Shown: positions 48,756-59,579 of the stretch, piece by piece
Layout: each line of letters opens with the position of its first letter
Numbering within the stretch: position 1 is the stretch's first letter
Source of the DNA: Ailanthus altissimus
Taxonomy: Eukaryota > Streptophyta > Magnoliopsida > Sapindales > Simaroubaceae
Assembly: GCA_946807835.1 (NCBI GenBank)
Contig: OX327696.1
Span: 4,538,501 to 4,602,500, forward strand
Direction: 5' to 3'
DNA: 64,000 nt
Notes under the pieces: model-generated
What the model was told of the DNA's origin: nothing
The model's database searches: none
Seen by the model: the letters and a program-made list of their open reading frames with translations, nothing else
Position numbers and translations under genes: made by a program

Positions 48756-49340
48756 CATAACTTTCAACTTTGAGATTTGATTATTAGAATTTCGAAATAG
48801 AAATTTGTATTGTAACTATATTGATGTCAGAATGGTTGAAATTACAAATGATAAATAATTTGATAAGTGCCAACCAGTTAAAATGTATTGTAATTATAGT
48901 GATATAAATTTGACCCTTTATTTTTGTATTTGTATCAAATACTTTCAAATTTAGAATAATATAAATAAATTTTTATCTTTAATAGAATTGCAATTTCAAA
49001 TTTTTAATTATAAATTTATGAATTATAATTATAATTCAATTTTAAGTTTTCAATCTAATATAAATTATAATATTAATTGTTATTACACTTATTAATTTTA
49101 ATTGTTATTATAATTAAAGAAAATTAAAATATTTTGTAAAAAACAATATAAATTATTAAGAATTTTTTTAATATAATAAATAAAATTGTAAAATACTTCA
49201 AAAACGTTTTTATAAAATTTTTCGGGCCATGGGCTCATGCTGACACATGACCCATGATGGGGTTGTACTAGCACAGCACGCTGAGCCGCACATCACAACC
49301 CATGACATGCTCTTTTGCCATGTTGGGTTGTGCCGCCATG

Positions 49341-49596
49341 ACTCATTTGTCCTTTCTATTGAAATCTATCACAAATTTATGTAAATTATATGAATTTTTC
49401 TAAAAATTAATTTATAAAAAAACATATTAAAAGTTGTGACATATTATATCATAAAATAATACTATCATTAATTAATGATATAATGTATCACAGCTTAGTG
49501 ATATAATTAATAACAAAAATTTTGTGATAAAAAAAGTGATACGATACATTTAATTAATGTTTTAAACGAGGAAGTTTGGGTCAAAGCATGTATATC

Positions 49597-49627
<31 letters not shown>

Positions 49628-50190
49628 CGCGCGCTCAATGTTAATGCTCACATTTATAAACAAATATAAATCACATTTTCATATAATAATATACTTGTAA
49701 AAATGTGAGCACATCTAAAGGTACATTTACAAATTCATGTACAAACAAATACTATGTTTACTATGATTTTAGTGAAAGTCTAGTATACTAGCCTTTCATT
49801 GATCGTATAACAAAGCTTAATCTCTTTAACCTATCATTGAAAATTAATCATTTCATATACATCACTATTCACTCAAAACACTTGAAATAGCTCATAAAGT
49901 TACACAAATCACACTTATCACCTTCAATTGGTTCAATGACTTGGTTTCTCAAAGTCTATCAATATTGACCACTTGAACTTAAACGACTTTTCTTATACAT
50001 CAAATGATGTCCATATTTTCAAAAAAAGATATCATTATTGACATATATGTCATGATCATGTAAAGCCATTGGACTTTATCTCTAAGAAAATCAACTTCAT
50101 AATGAGATTATTTATTTATTTTACTTTAAATTATTTTCTTTTATTATTTAATTTATTTTAAATTTTTATTATTTTATTCATTGTCCATTT
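49341..50190. other. Gene-free AT-rich stretch with microsatellite
   Basis: Includes a small palindromic area near 49435-49560 built of ATGATATAATGTATCAC-like words, and the TA/TG/GC microsatellite at 49591-49634. No gene is seen. Confidence 0.4.
49591..49634. repeat. TA/TG/CG microsatellite
   Basis: (AT)n then (GT)n then GCGCGC in one compound run. Confidence 0.9.
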
Positions 50191-50199
50191 TTCTTTATA

Positions 50200-50495
50200 G
50201 TATATATAAAATATGGATACACCTAATATCAATAAATTGTTTGTGACCTAACAATTAAAGTGTTAGATTGCTACTCAAATATCTTATGTTTGAGTCCCAC
50301 TAAGTGCATAATTTTATCATTTTATTTAAAAATACATATAGAGTCTCTCTATTGTATATATAAAAAATAGATAATCTTAGGTCAATAAAGTACTTGTAGC
50401 CTAATGGTTAAAGTGTTTACTTTTGAGTCAAAGGTCTTGGGTTGAAGTCCTACCAAGTGGAATATTTTTATCCTTTTATTTTAAAATTACATATA
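50200..50495 (+). repeat. Two tandem copies of a tRNA-like unit (SINE-like)
   Basis: Two units of about 150 bp lie head to tail. The second has a good box A, TAGCCTAATGG (50397-50407, consensus TRGCNNARYGG), and a box B-like GGTTGAAGTCC (50440-50450, consensus GGTTCGANTCC, 9 of 10 defined bases short by one or two). The first has a weaker box A near 50243 and GTTTGAGTCCC at 50288-50298. Both are followed by a T/A-rich tail. The acceptor stem is not convincing, so this is a tRNA-derived repeat and not a working tRNA gene. Confidence 0.5.
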
Positions 50496-51530
50496 AGGGT
50501 ATTTTAGTATTTTTATCAATTTTCATTAGTTGACAATTGATACAAACAGTGTTCATCTTTTGATAGGGGTCTCTATGACCATTTTGAGATTTCAGAGGTC
50601 ATTTAGTCCCCATCGCTAAATTTCAAGGGTTTCTATGTCATTTATCTAAAACAAAATTATATATATATATATATAAGTTGAAAAAGATTTCAAATTCAAA
50701 GTGATGTTGCTAAATTTGACAAAAACAATTTCCAATTGTTGTGTAGATTAGGTAGTTAGTGTCCTTAAATTTAATAAGTTTACCAAGTCAATTTCATAAG
50801 ACCTATAAGGACTCTAGTAGGCCTAAGTTTTATGAACCCAACATATAAACCAAATCAAGTGAGTCAGAGTGGGCCTAAGTCCATTTTATATGCTTAGGCT
50901 ATTAAATAAAGTTTAAGGTTTAGGTAATTGAAAAAGATTAGGCTTGATCCGGCCTAACCGCTTCAGTACAAACCCACTCTGAACCTATTCTAACTTTAAT
51001 CTAGTTTGACTTTTGACTTGATTTGACTTTGACTTTAACAACTATTCCTTTTCCTTTTCTTGAAAATTAAAAATCTAGTATTTCAAAATAAATTAAATTG
51101 AAATAAAATTTCATCAAACTAATCTCTTTAATGTAAATTTATTTATTTTGAAATATGTGAATAATATTAAAGAAACTGAATCATTGTGTTTAAATCTATA
51201 TGGAGAATAATCGGCCCAAAGAAAGATTATTTTTTTAACTAGAGAATAGACACATGTGGTAATAAATATATGATAAACTTTGGTGTTTTTCATGCATATA
51301 ATATGTCGGTCCAAAGAAAGGTTTATTGTTAGTAGGATTTATTATCAATATTTACTAACCAATTTATCATAGTACTGTTTACAAATTATTATTTCTGTCA
51401 AAAAACTAAAATTTAATGTTGTGCTTGGTATCTTATAATGGCCAATTTATTATATTTTTTGCCATGTGTATATATGTATGCATGATTGATTAACATGGTT
51501 TTTAATTGTGAGATTTTGCTTTTTTTATCT
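50496..51530. other. Gene-free stretch before the Tnt1-like element
   Basis: Two similar segments, TCGGCCCAAAGAAAGATTAT (51211) and TCGGTCCAAAGAAAGGTTTA (51305), look like an internal repeat of the copia leader that follows. I could not find a 5' LTR or primer site here. Confidence 0.4.
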
Positions 51531-51539
51531 TCGTCAACT

Positions 51540-52330
51540 TGAACAACATTCTAATGCTTAGTGATAATAACTTCAGGAAATAAAAAGAGCACATTACCAT
51601 TGTGCTTTGAGTGTATGGATCTAGACTATGTGATTTTGATGGAAGAACCTCTAGCCCTACTGATGGCAATACTACTTAACAAATTGTACTTTATGAGAAA
51701 TGAGAGCGTTTTAACCGTACGAATCTAATAATCATGAAGCATTCTATTCTGAATACCATTAGGGGCACAATGTCCGAGAAAAAAAATGTTAAAAAGTTCC
51801 TGAGCCAATTAACAGACTAATTTATTGGTAGTGAAAAAGTTGAAATGAGCACCATTCTGTCTAAGTTCGCTTCAATGCGATGTAAAGGTAAATAAAACAT
51901 AAGAGAGTACATTATGTAAATGTCTAACCTTATTATAAGATTAAGGGTACTAAATTTAGAGTTATTTGATGACATTCTCGTGCACTTGATTTTAATTTAT
52001 CTTCACACAATATAGTCCTTTTAAAATACGTTACAACACTTAAAAGAGAAAAATGACTCTTACTGAGCTTATTGCTCAATGTGTATATTAGGAAGCTAGA
52101 TTAAAATAAGAAAACATAGAAAGTGCTCATTTAGCAACTTCATCTAATGAAAATGCTACCAATAAGAAAATGAAAAGAAATAATAAAAGAAAACGAGCTA
52201 CAGACATTGGAACTTCATAACCTAAGATGCAAAAGGAAATAGAATGATGAAACTAACCGTTACTTTTGCAAAAAATTTAAACATGTGAAGAAAGATTGTT
52301 CCAAGTATGTAAAATAGCGCGCCAAAAAGG
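51540..52330 (+). pseudogene. gag remnant of Tnt1-like element
   Basis: Matches in series: MLSDNNFRK.KEHITIVL, NLIIMKHSILNTIRGTMSEK, VEMSTILSKFASMRCKGK.NIREYIM, and a zinc knuckle FCKKFKHVKKDC near 52265 whose first Cys is lost. Stops interrupt it repeatedly. Confidence 0.7.
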
Positions 52331-52379
52331 GTAGACTTCTCAACCTTATCTATTCAAAAGTTAATTTGGTTGTGGTATC

Positions 52380-55300
52380 AAGTCACACTTGGTGGATAGA
52401 CACGGGTGTAACTATTCACATAAGTGTGATTATGCAGGATTATCTAAGGAGCCAACTACCAACTAATGCTAAAAGATTCAGTGGGTGATTGGATTATTTA
52501 AATTTTAATTAGAATCTGGTTATTATTTGGATTTGCATTAGATATTTTATGTACAATCATTTAGACGGAATTTGGTTTTTATTTCTTATTTGGACAAATT
52601 CGATTACTCTTATACTTTTAGAAATAAAAATTTTAGTCTACTTTAAAATTCAAATATTATTGTTACTAGTTCTTTAATTGATAATCTTTATAAATTGGAT
52701 CTTCATGCCTCACAAATTAATAAAACATTACATGCAAGCAACTGTGATATAAAGCACAAATTAATTAAAGAGAATTCTTATATATTGTGGCATAAGCGTT
52801 AAGGACACATTTTTAAACAAAGAATTTAAAGGCTTGTATTAGAAGGAATTCTTAATTCCCTTGATTGTTTGAATTTTTAAATATATATTGAATGCATTAA
52901 GGAAAAACAAACAAATATTAAAAAAGTTTATGCTAATAGGAGTTCAAACGTCTTAAAATTAATTCATATTAATATATGTGGTTCATTCTATATCGTTTCT
53001 TAGAATGGTCAATAGTATTTTATTACTTTTATAGATGATTGTTCTTGTTATGGGCATTTATAATTGATTCATAAGAAGTCTTAATCATTAGACATTCTCA
53101 ATGCCTTTAAAGCTGAAGTTAAAAATTAGCTTGGCAAAATAATTAAAGTTGTTAAATCTGACTGTAGTGATGAGTTCTATGGTAGATATGATGAATCAAG
53201 TGAACAACGTCCAAAGCCTTTTACGAAATATTTGCAAGAATGTGGCATCATTCCTCAATACACCATGTTGGAGATGCCAAGTCAAATAGTATAGCTAAGA
53301 GATGAAATCAAACCCTAAAGGATATAGTTAGAAGTGTGATAAATTATTCTTTTTTATTAGATTCTCTTTAAGGAGTATATTAAAGACTGCAGTCTATATC
53401 CTTAATTAAGTTTCAAGTAAAGCAATAATTAAAATTCCATATAAGTTATAGACTAGAAAGAAGCCTACTATTAGGCTTTTTCATATCTAAGGTTATCTAA
53501 TTGAGACTAGGCTATACAAGTCTAATAAAAGGAAGTTGGACTCAAGACCAATAAACTTTTACTTTGTTAGGTACTAAGAGATATCAATGGTTTCAAGTTT
53601 ATGATCCCTCATGCAGATATTTTTTTGAGACAAAGAATGCTAAATTCATTATGGATGTTAAGTATAACAGGAGTTCTAAACTCAAAAACAGTGTCTTTGA
53701 AGAGGAATATGTCATTGTTCCTAATATTGCAATTGATAATGACTAGGTAATTGTGCTTGTCATTATGTAGGATGGAAAGTCAGAAAATCAAGACATTCTT
53801 GAAATAACTCCTTCTAATATTGAAGAACTTGCTTCTGTTGTGCTTGTCATTATATAAGATGGAAAGTCAGAAAATCAAGACATTCTTGAAATAACTCCTT
53901 CTAATATTGAAGAACTTGCTTCTGCTCGTGTAGAGGAGCAACAATAACCTCAATTGAAAATTTCATTAAGAAGATCCACTAAAGAGAGGAGATTAAAAAT
54001 TTTAGATGACTATGTCATGTATCTCCTAGAACACGAGTTTCATATAAGACTGAAAAATAATTCAATTTCAGTTAAATCAAACAAAGTGTGAATCTTTAGA
54101 ATTGGATAGATACAATAAAAGAAGATATGAAATCATTGCAAGACATTGACATTTAGGATCTTTTCGAATTGCCTAAAGGAGCAAAACTAATTGGTTGTAA
54201 ATGGTTTTCAAAAATCAAACAAGATTTAGAAGGTAATGTCAAAAGATATAAGGTACGTCCAATCATAAAATGTTTTACTTAAAAGGAAGGCATTGATTAT
54301 AAAGAGATTTTATCTTTGGTTTCATCAAAAATCCCTTTTAGAATTATTATGTCACTTGTAGCTCATTATGTTTTAGAGCTACATTAAATGAACTGAAGAC
54401 CACGTACCTTAATGGCAACATTGAAAAAACCATATACATGGTACAACCAAAGAACTTTGAATTTTGAGATTTAAACATTTAGTGTGCAAATTAAAATTAA
54501 AGAAGTCCATCTATAGTTTAAAGGAAGCATCTCATTAATGGTATTAAAAATTTGATCAAGTTATTACCTCTCTTGGTTTCAAGAAAAATATTGTTGATCA
54601 ATGCATTTAGCATAAGATCACTGGAAGCAAGTTTATTCTTCTTACCTTATATATGGATGACATTCTACTAGCAAGTAGCGATATAGGCTTGTTTCATAAA
54701 ACTAAGAGAGTTTTTTCAAATAATTTTGAAATAAAAGATCTTGTGGATGCTTTTTTTATGATGAGCATATAAATTCATCAAGATCGTTCTCGTGGTATAC
54801 TTGGCTTATCACAAAAAATATATATCGATAAGGTGCTTAGTAGATTTGACAAGAATAATTGTATATTAAGAGATACACTCCATTGCTAGAGGTAATAAAT
54901 TCAGTCTACTTCAATGCTCAAGAAATATGGTTAAGAAGAAAGAGATGGAGAAGATCTATTATCTATTAGTAGTATGAAGTCTCATGTATACTCAAGTTTG
55001 TATGCATCCAGATTTTAAGTATGTAGTTAGAATGCTTAACAGATATTTAAGTAACTATAGAATGGATCATTGGAAAACTGTTAAGCGGGTTATGTAGTAT
55101 GTATAGAGAACAAAAGATTAAATGCTTATATATTGAAGATCAAATTATTTAGAGATCATTAAGTATTCAGACTCTGATTTTGCTGATTGCTTTGATAGCA
55201 AAAGATCAACTTCTGGCTATGTCTTCATATTGGTTGGAAGAGTTATGTCATGGAAGAGTGTCAAGCAATCATTCATTAATTCTTCCATCACGAAAGCAAA

Positions 55301-55600
55301 ATTTATAGCTTACTATGAGGCATCAAACCAAGTAATATGGTTGTAGAATTATATCAGTGAGCTATAAATTATCAATGATATTGAGAGACCATTAAGGACA
55401 AATTATAATAATAAAAATGTTGAGTTATATTCTAAGAAAAATAGAAACTTGTTGAAATTGAAGCATGTTGACACCAAGTTTCTTGTTATTAAAGAGAGAG
55501 TTCAGAGTCTTCAAGTGTCTATTGAAGATATTAGTACAAACTTCATGATTACAAATCCACATACTAAGGGTGTAACACCTAAGGTGTTTTATTAGCATGT
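52380..55600 (+). pseudogene. pol remnant of Tnt1-like element (PR, INT, RT, RNase H)
   Basis: Protease active site WWIDTGVTIHIS (about 52391, usually DSGAT), integrase zone VYANRSSNVLKLIHINICG (about 52930) and LQECGIIPQYTM (about 53233), RT with GCKWFSKIKQDLEGNVKRYK (about 54194) and palm motif LYMDDILLASSDIG (about 54649), RNase H with SDSDFADCFDSKRSTSGYVF (about 55174). It ends with the typical LKHVDTKFLVIKERVQ.. segment (about 55460). Many stops are present. Confidence 0.8.
53752..53925 (+). repeat. 87-bp tandem duplication inside the Tnt1-like pol region
   Basis: A unit starting TGTGCTTGTCATTATGTAGG at 53752 is repeated from 53839 with about two base differences (ATGTAGG against ATATAAG). 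The spacing is exactly 87 bp, a multiple of three. Confidence 0.9.
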
Positions 55601-56093
55601 GGCTTATATGGGTGTGGTTTGTCTATAAATATGCTTATATAGTGAGAGTTTGTTTCTTAATGTTTAATTATAGTTGACATATATTCTAATCAGACTAAAG
55701 TATTGTTTTTTATTTGTTTATTGAAAATTTTGAAGTAAAGTTAAATTCTTTTAGTTACGGTTGTACATAAAGTTTTTAAAGTATATTGTTAAATTATTTT
55801 GAGTTATATAGTAGACCCAGTTGAAAAATGGGCATGTTAAGAAATCACATTGCATGAAATTTCTATGTTACACATTTATGCTTGATCTATGTCATTGATT
55901 ATATTGATGTATGTAACAATTGATCGACCTAGTTAAAAAAAAACAACAAAGATCACTTTGATCCTATATTAGTATTGTTGATGGACTAGATTGTTTAGAT
56001 ATGTCCTTTTTATTAAGATTGCAAATATTGAGCTTATAAAGTTGTTTGATAATATACAATTGTAAAGTGACATATATGGCTCAAGTGAGAGAT

Positions 56094-56530
56094 TGTTAAA
56101 AAGTTATATAAAAGTAAGCCTACATATATTAATTAATTGTACGTTATTGGCTATCTATTTTACTGTCTATTAAAAGTGATCAAATAAAGTTTATTTGTTA
56201 TTGGGCTTTTCAAGACATCTCATATGGTATAAACCTTAATGTAGAGACGTAATTTTTTTATTTTATTTTCATAATTGGCCAAAATAAAATAAAATATCAT
56301 AAATAAATAGTTGAGGTCCCTAGTCTAAACCCTTACGTATTATTCATTCACATCCCATCAGTGAATGAATAATAATAATTTATCTCAAAAGAAAGGTTTA
56401 GAAGTGGAAGACTGTCAACCCTAATTCTCTACATCTCTATGGAGTCAAGTACGCTTTCGACTAAATCTTCTTGATGATTTAATATGAAATCTTGATTATG
56501 GTATTTTTTTTTCACTTATTAAAGTTTTTT
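56094..56530 (+). repeat. Probable 3' LTR of Tnt1-like element
   Basis: Begins TGTTAAAAAGTTATATAAAAG after the purine tract. With no partner LTR in view, the extent is a guess. Confidence 0.45.
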
Positions 56531-57072
56531 TTAACATATTATGGATAATATTTTTAGATTACATGAGATTATAATACTAATACTATATCAGTTTATACTA
56601 TTAATATTACAATTAAATTATATTATCGAAATTTTTTCAAAAATAACATGTATAATTTGTTGGGATTTGTGCTCATGAGCCATCCCAATTTTGTATGAAC
56701 ATTGTATTTTCATACTTATGTAAGAAATAAATATTTTATTAAATCACTAATTATTTTTATTAAGGTAAGATGCTTGTAACATTTCGGACATTGTATTGAT
56801 CTGAAGGATTTAGATCAGGTCTAAAAAGTTAGAACCTTATCTGAAATGGGATAAAGATCTGGGAATATACTTGCAATGACATAGTTACAAATAGTTGCAA
56901 GCGTTGTCAAAAAATATCTTTTTGTAAGTATGTTCTCGAATAATTTATTCTTGATCTATTTCCACCGATGCAGGATTTGTTGAATGGAACCGATTAATAT
57001 AGATCAGTGTATGTCTATATCTGGATAGTATAGATGGTTAATCTTAACAAACTATCAGCTTAGTGGAAGCTT

Positions 57073-57073
57073 G

Positions 57074-57118
<45 letters not shown>
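57073..57118. repeat. TA/GT microsatellite
   Basis: (AT)n followed by an uninterrupted (GT)n run of about 17 units. Confidence 0.9.
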
Positions 57119-57120
<2 letters not shown>

Positions 57121-57644
57121 AGTAAGGATTAGATAGTGAACTAAACTCAATGAAGACCTCTAATAGCTTTTTCATAAATCCATCAGTAGAAGGTCTTCTT
57201 GAGTTGAGTAATATTCGTAGTTCCTAAACGTGAGCACCACGGTAGGCTTATGAGTGATTCACTATACTTAGGTTCCACACATGTCAAAGACCTTTCATGG
57301 TCTGACTGCTAGGTGTCGCTGGGTATGGTTCGATACTTATAGAGCTCGATGTGTGTAGATATGGGATCCATCAGCTTATATGGGTGAGTTAAATATCCAG
57401 ACACTCTAAGGTTGTATTCTAGGAAGTCTTATGGCCATAAGCATTTAAATCGGGAAAGAATTTCATGTACAGTAAATAATATTGTAAAGGAATTTGCGTA
57501 AATCATTTATTAGAATACGAATCAAAAGAAATAAGTTTATGGTTGAGTAATAAGGGACTTGACACTGTTGATCTATATCTCAACTCTTCCAGGATATTAA
57601 TGATGGAATGATTGTACGAATATGAATTAACCTCAACTTGTATG

Positions 57645-58432
57645 GTTTAACTCACCATTTTATATTATCCATAATATGTGTATAGGGCATCAGTTATGGA
57701 TTTACAGAAATATTTTGTGAGATAAAATGGATGTGAACCTAGAGAGTCTCACTATATGAAGTATACGCATTGAGCACGTGGGAAGTGCACTGGATCAAAT
57801 TGTTTCATCTGGGAATTTTTTTAAAAAAATATGAATTTATTTTAGGTTTTCTCGGGGAGTAGTTAAAGTTTAAGTATTAAATCTAAAATTGTGTCAAGTG
57901 AGATTGACAATTTTATCTATCTAATGTATGTCTCAAATTGTACTAATAATTTATATGAGTACTAAATTGGGCATTAGTAAATATAACTATTATTTAAATA
58001 AAATAATTATATTATATTTAAATTATATTAATTACACCCCTTTTAACTCACTATTTTATATTATTCATAATATGTGTGTAGGGCATTAGTTATGGATTTA
58101 TAGAAATATTTTGTGAGATAAAATGGGTGTGCACCTAGAGAGTCTCACTATATGAAGTATACGCGTTGAGCACGTGGGTAGTGCACTGGATCAAATTGTT
58201 TCATCTGGGAAGTATTTTAAAAAATATGAATTTATTTCAGATTTTCTCGGGGAGTAGTTAAAGTTTAAGTACTAAATCTAAAATTGTGTCAAGTGAGATT
58301 GACAATTTTATCTATCTAATGTATATCTCAAATTGTACCAATAATTTATATGGATACTAAATTGAGCATTAGTAAATATAACTATTATTTAAATAAAATA
58401 ATTATATTATATTTAAATTATATTAATGGCTA
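57645..58432. repeat. Tandem duplication of about 400 bp
   Basis: Unit 1 (57645-58040) and unit 2 (58043-58432) share long identical runs, for example GAGAGTCTCACTATATGAAG, GCACTGGATCAAATTGTTTC and GTGTCAAGTGAGATTGACAA. Only scattered differences are seen. The second unit is bounded by an inverted repeat, TAATTACACCCCTTTTAAC on the left and TAAAAGGGGTGTAATTA on the right. Confidence 0.9.
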
Positions 58433-59201
58433 AAAGGGGTGTAATTAATATTTTCTTTATCAAAATTTTGAAACTAAATTTTTGGCAAAAGCAAATAAAT
58501 TTGAAATAAATAGAAAAATGCACTTAGCCACCAATTTTTCCATTTATTAACAAGTGGTAAGTTGTTATTAGTTCTTTTATTTTATCTTGGTCATGTTAAA
58601 TTGTTAGCATGTGCTGTTTCTTCAAATGCTATTTGAATAACATTTTGTCACTAATTTGCTTTGCAATTCGACCACAACAACACCTTGCCACTAACTCCTT
58701 TTTTGAAGCATGAAGTATGCTTAGTCATGCTTCATGTAAATGGCCACTTATTGTTTTTTTATTGGATGCATGGGTGTAATTTTACTTATAAAAGGCCTTC
58801 CATTCATTTGTTTAAAGTGAATTAAAAATTGATTCTGTTTTCAAAAGGTTAAGTGTTATCCTTTAAGAAAGGTTTCCGAGAGAAAGAAAGAAATAAATTA
58901 ATAATAAGAAGCAAGAGTTGTTTCATATAGTTTTGAAAATGAAGGTTACTAGTCTAGCTTGAGGAAGCTCACTATATCTCCAACTAGATTTATTCAAAGC
59001 ACGCTTCGAGGGTGAGTTCCCTAATTTCATTAGTGTAATGAGATTATTTTCATGTGTATTATATTTTTGTTGTGTTGCATGTGAGACATGCAATATTTAA
59101 ATTATTTAAAATGCACACATTCACCCGATGCACAGCGTACATGCACATAGCACAAACATAATTATGAGACATATTTCACCCAAACTGCATTATCGAAGTA
59201 G

Positions 59202-59478
59202 AAAAAAATCTTAAAGGACAAAAAAGTTATCCTTCTATATTCTATTCTTGTTCTATACATTACATTACAGATGTATTTATACTAGATAGTAATAAGAATT
59301 TTATCACTATAAAACCAAATATTAATCCTTATTAGTATACTCTTAAGAGATAACTAACTTATCTAGCCAAAGTTTGATAACAGTAACGTGTCATACAAGA
59401 AGTTTAGCTTTATCAAACTTTGATTAGATAAAACTAATCCAGAAGATGTTTATCTGATCCCATAATCATTCTTTAACA
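59202..59478 (-). repeat. 3' LTR of the minus-strand copia element
   Basis: About 277 bp, matched in part by the 5' LTR at the window end. The lower edge is approximate. Confidence 0.75.
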
Positions 59479-59579
59479 TCCCCCTTCAAGTTGGAGTATG
59501 AAGAATTGACCTTCAACTTGTGTTTGAGATAGTGAAACTTCTGCCCAACTAAAGCCTTAGTAAATATATCTGTTATTTG

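Larger units (their letters stand above)
46431..49340 (+). mobile_element. hAT DNA transposon remnant
   Basis: A transposase pseudogene (47050-48755) lies between flanks that carry related subterminal sequence: GTTGACACGGTTAGCTC with GTGTTTATGGGTC near 46515-46558, and GGGCTCATGCTGACACATGACCC near 49228-49254. Edges are approximate and no terminal inverted repeat or 8-bp duplication was identified. Confidence 0.55.
51531..56530 (+). mobile_element. Tnt1/Tork-like Ty1/copia element, degenerate
   Basis: Gag through RNase H can be followed in the right order on the plus strand with many stops, then a purine tract CAAGTGAGAGAT and a probable 3' LTR from 56094 (TGTTAAAAAGTT). The 5' LTR was not found; the right edge of the 3' LTR (about 56530) is approximate. 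Confidence 0.75.
56659..59085. mobile_element. Large LTR-like region (possible solo LTR)
   Basis: It begins TGTTGGGATTTGTGCTCATG, a typical copia LTR start. It has no coding frame, contains a TATA-like TTATAAAAGGCC near 58779, and ends before ..GTTGTGTTGCA near 59080. It includes a (GT)n run and a 400-bp duplication. No target duplication was confirmed, so the class is tentative. Confidence 0.4.

Noticed and set aside
50390..50460. Functional tRNA gene
   Set aside because: Box A and B are tRNA-like, but the acceptor stem and anticodon arm do not pair well, and the unit is repeated in tandem with its flanks.
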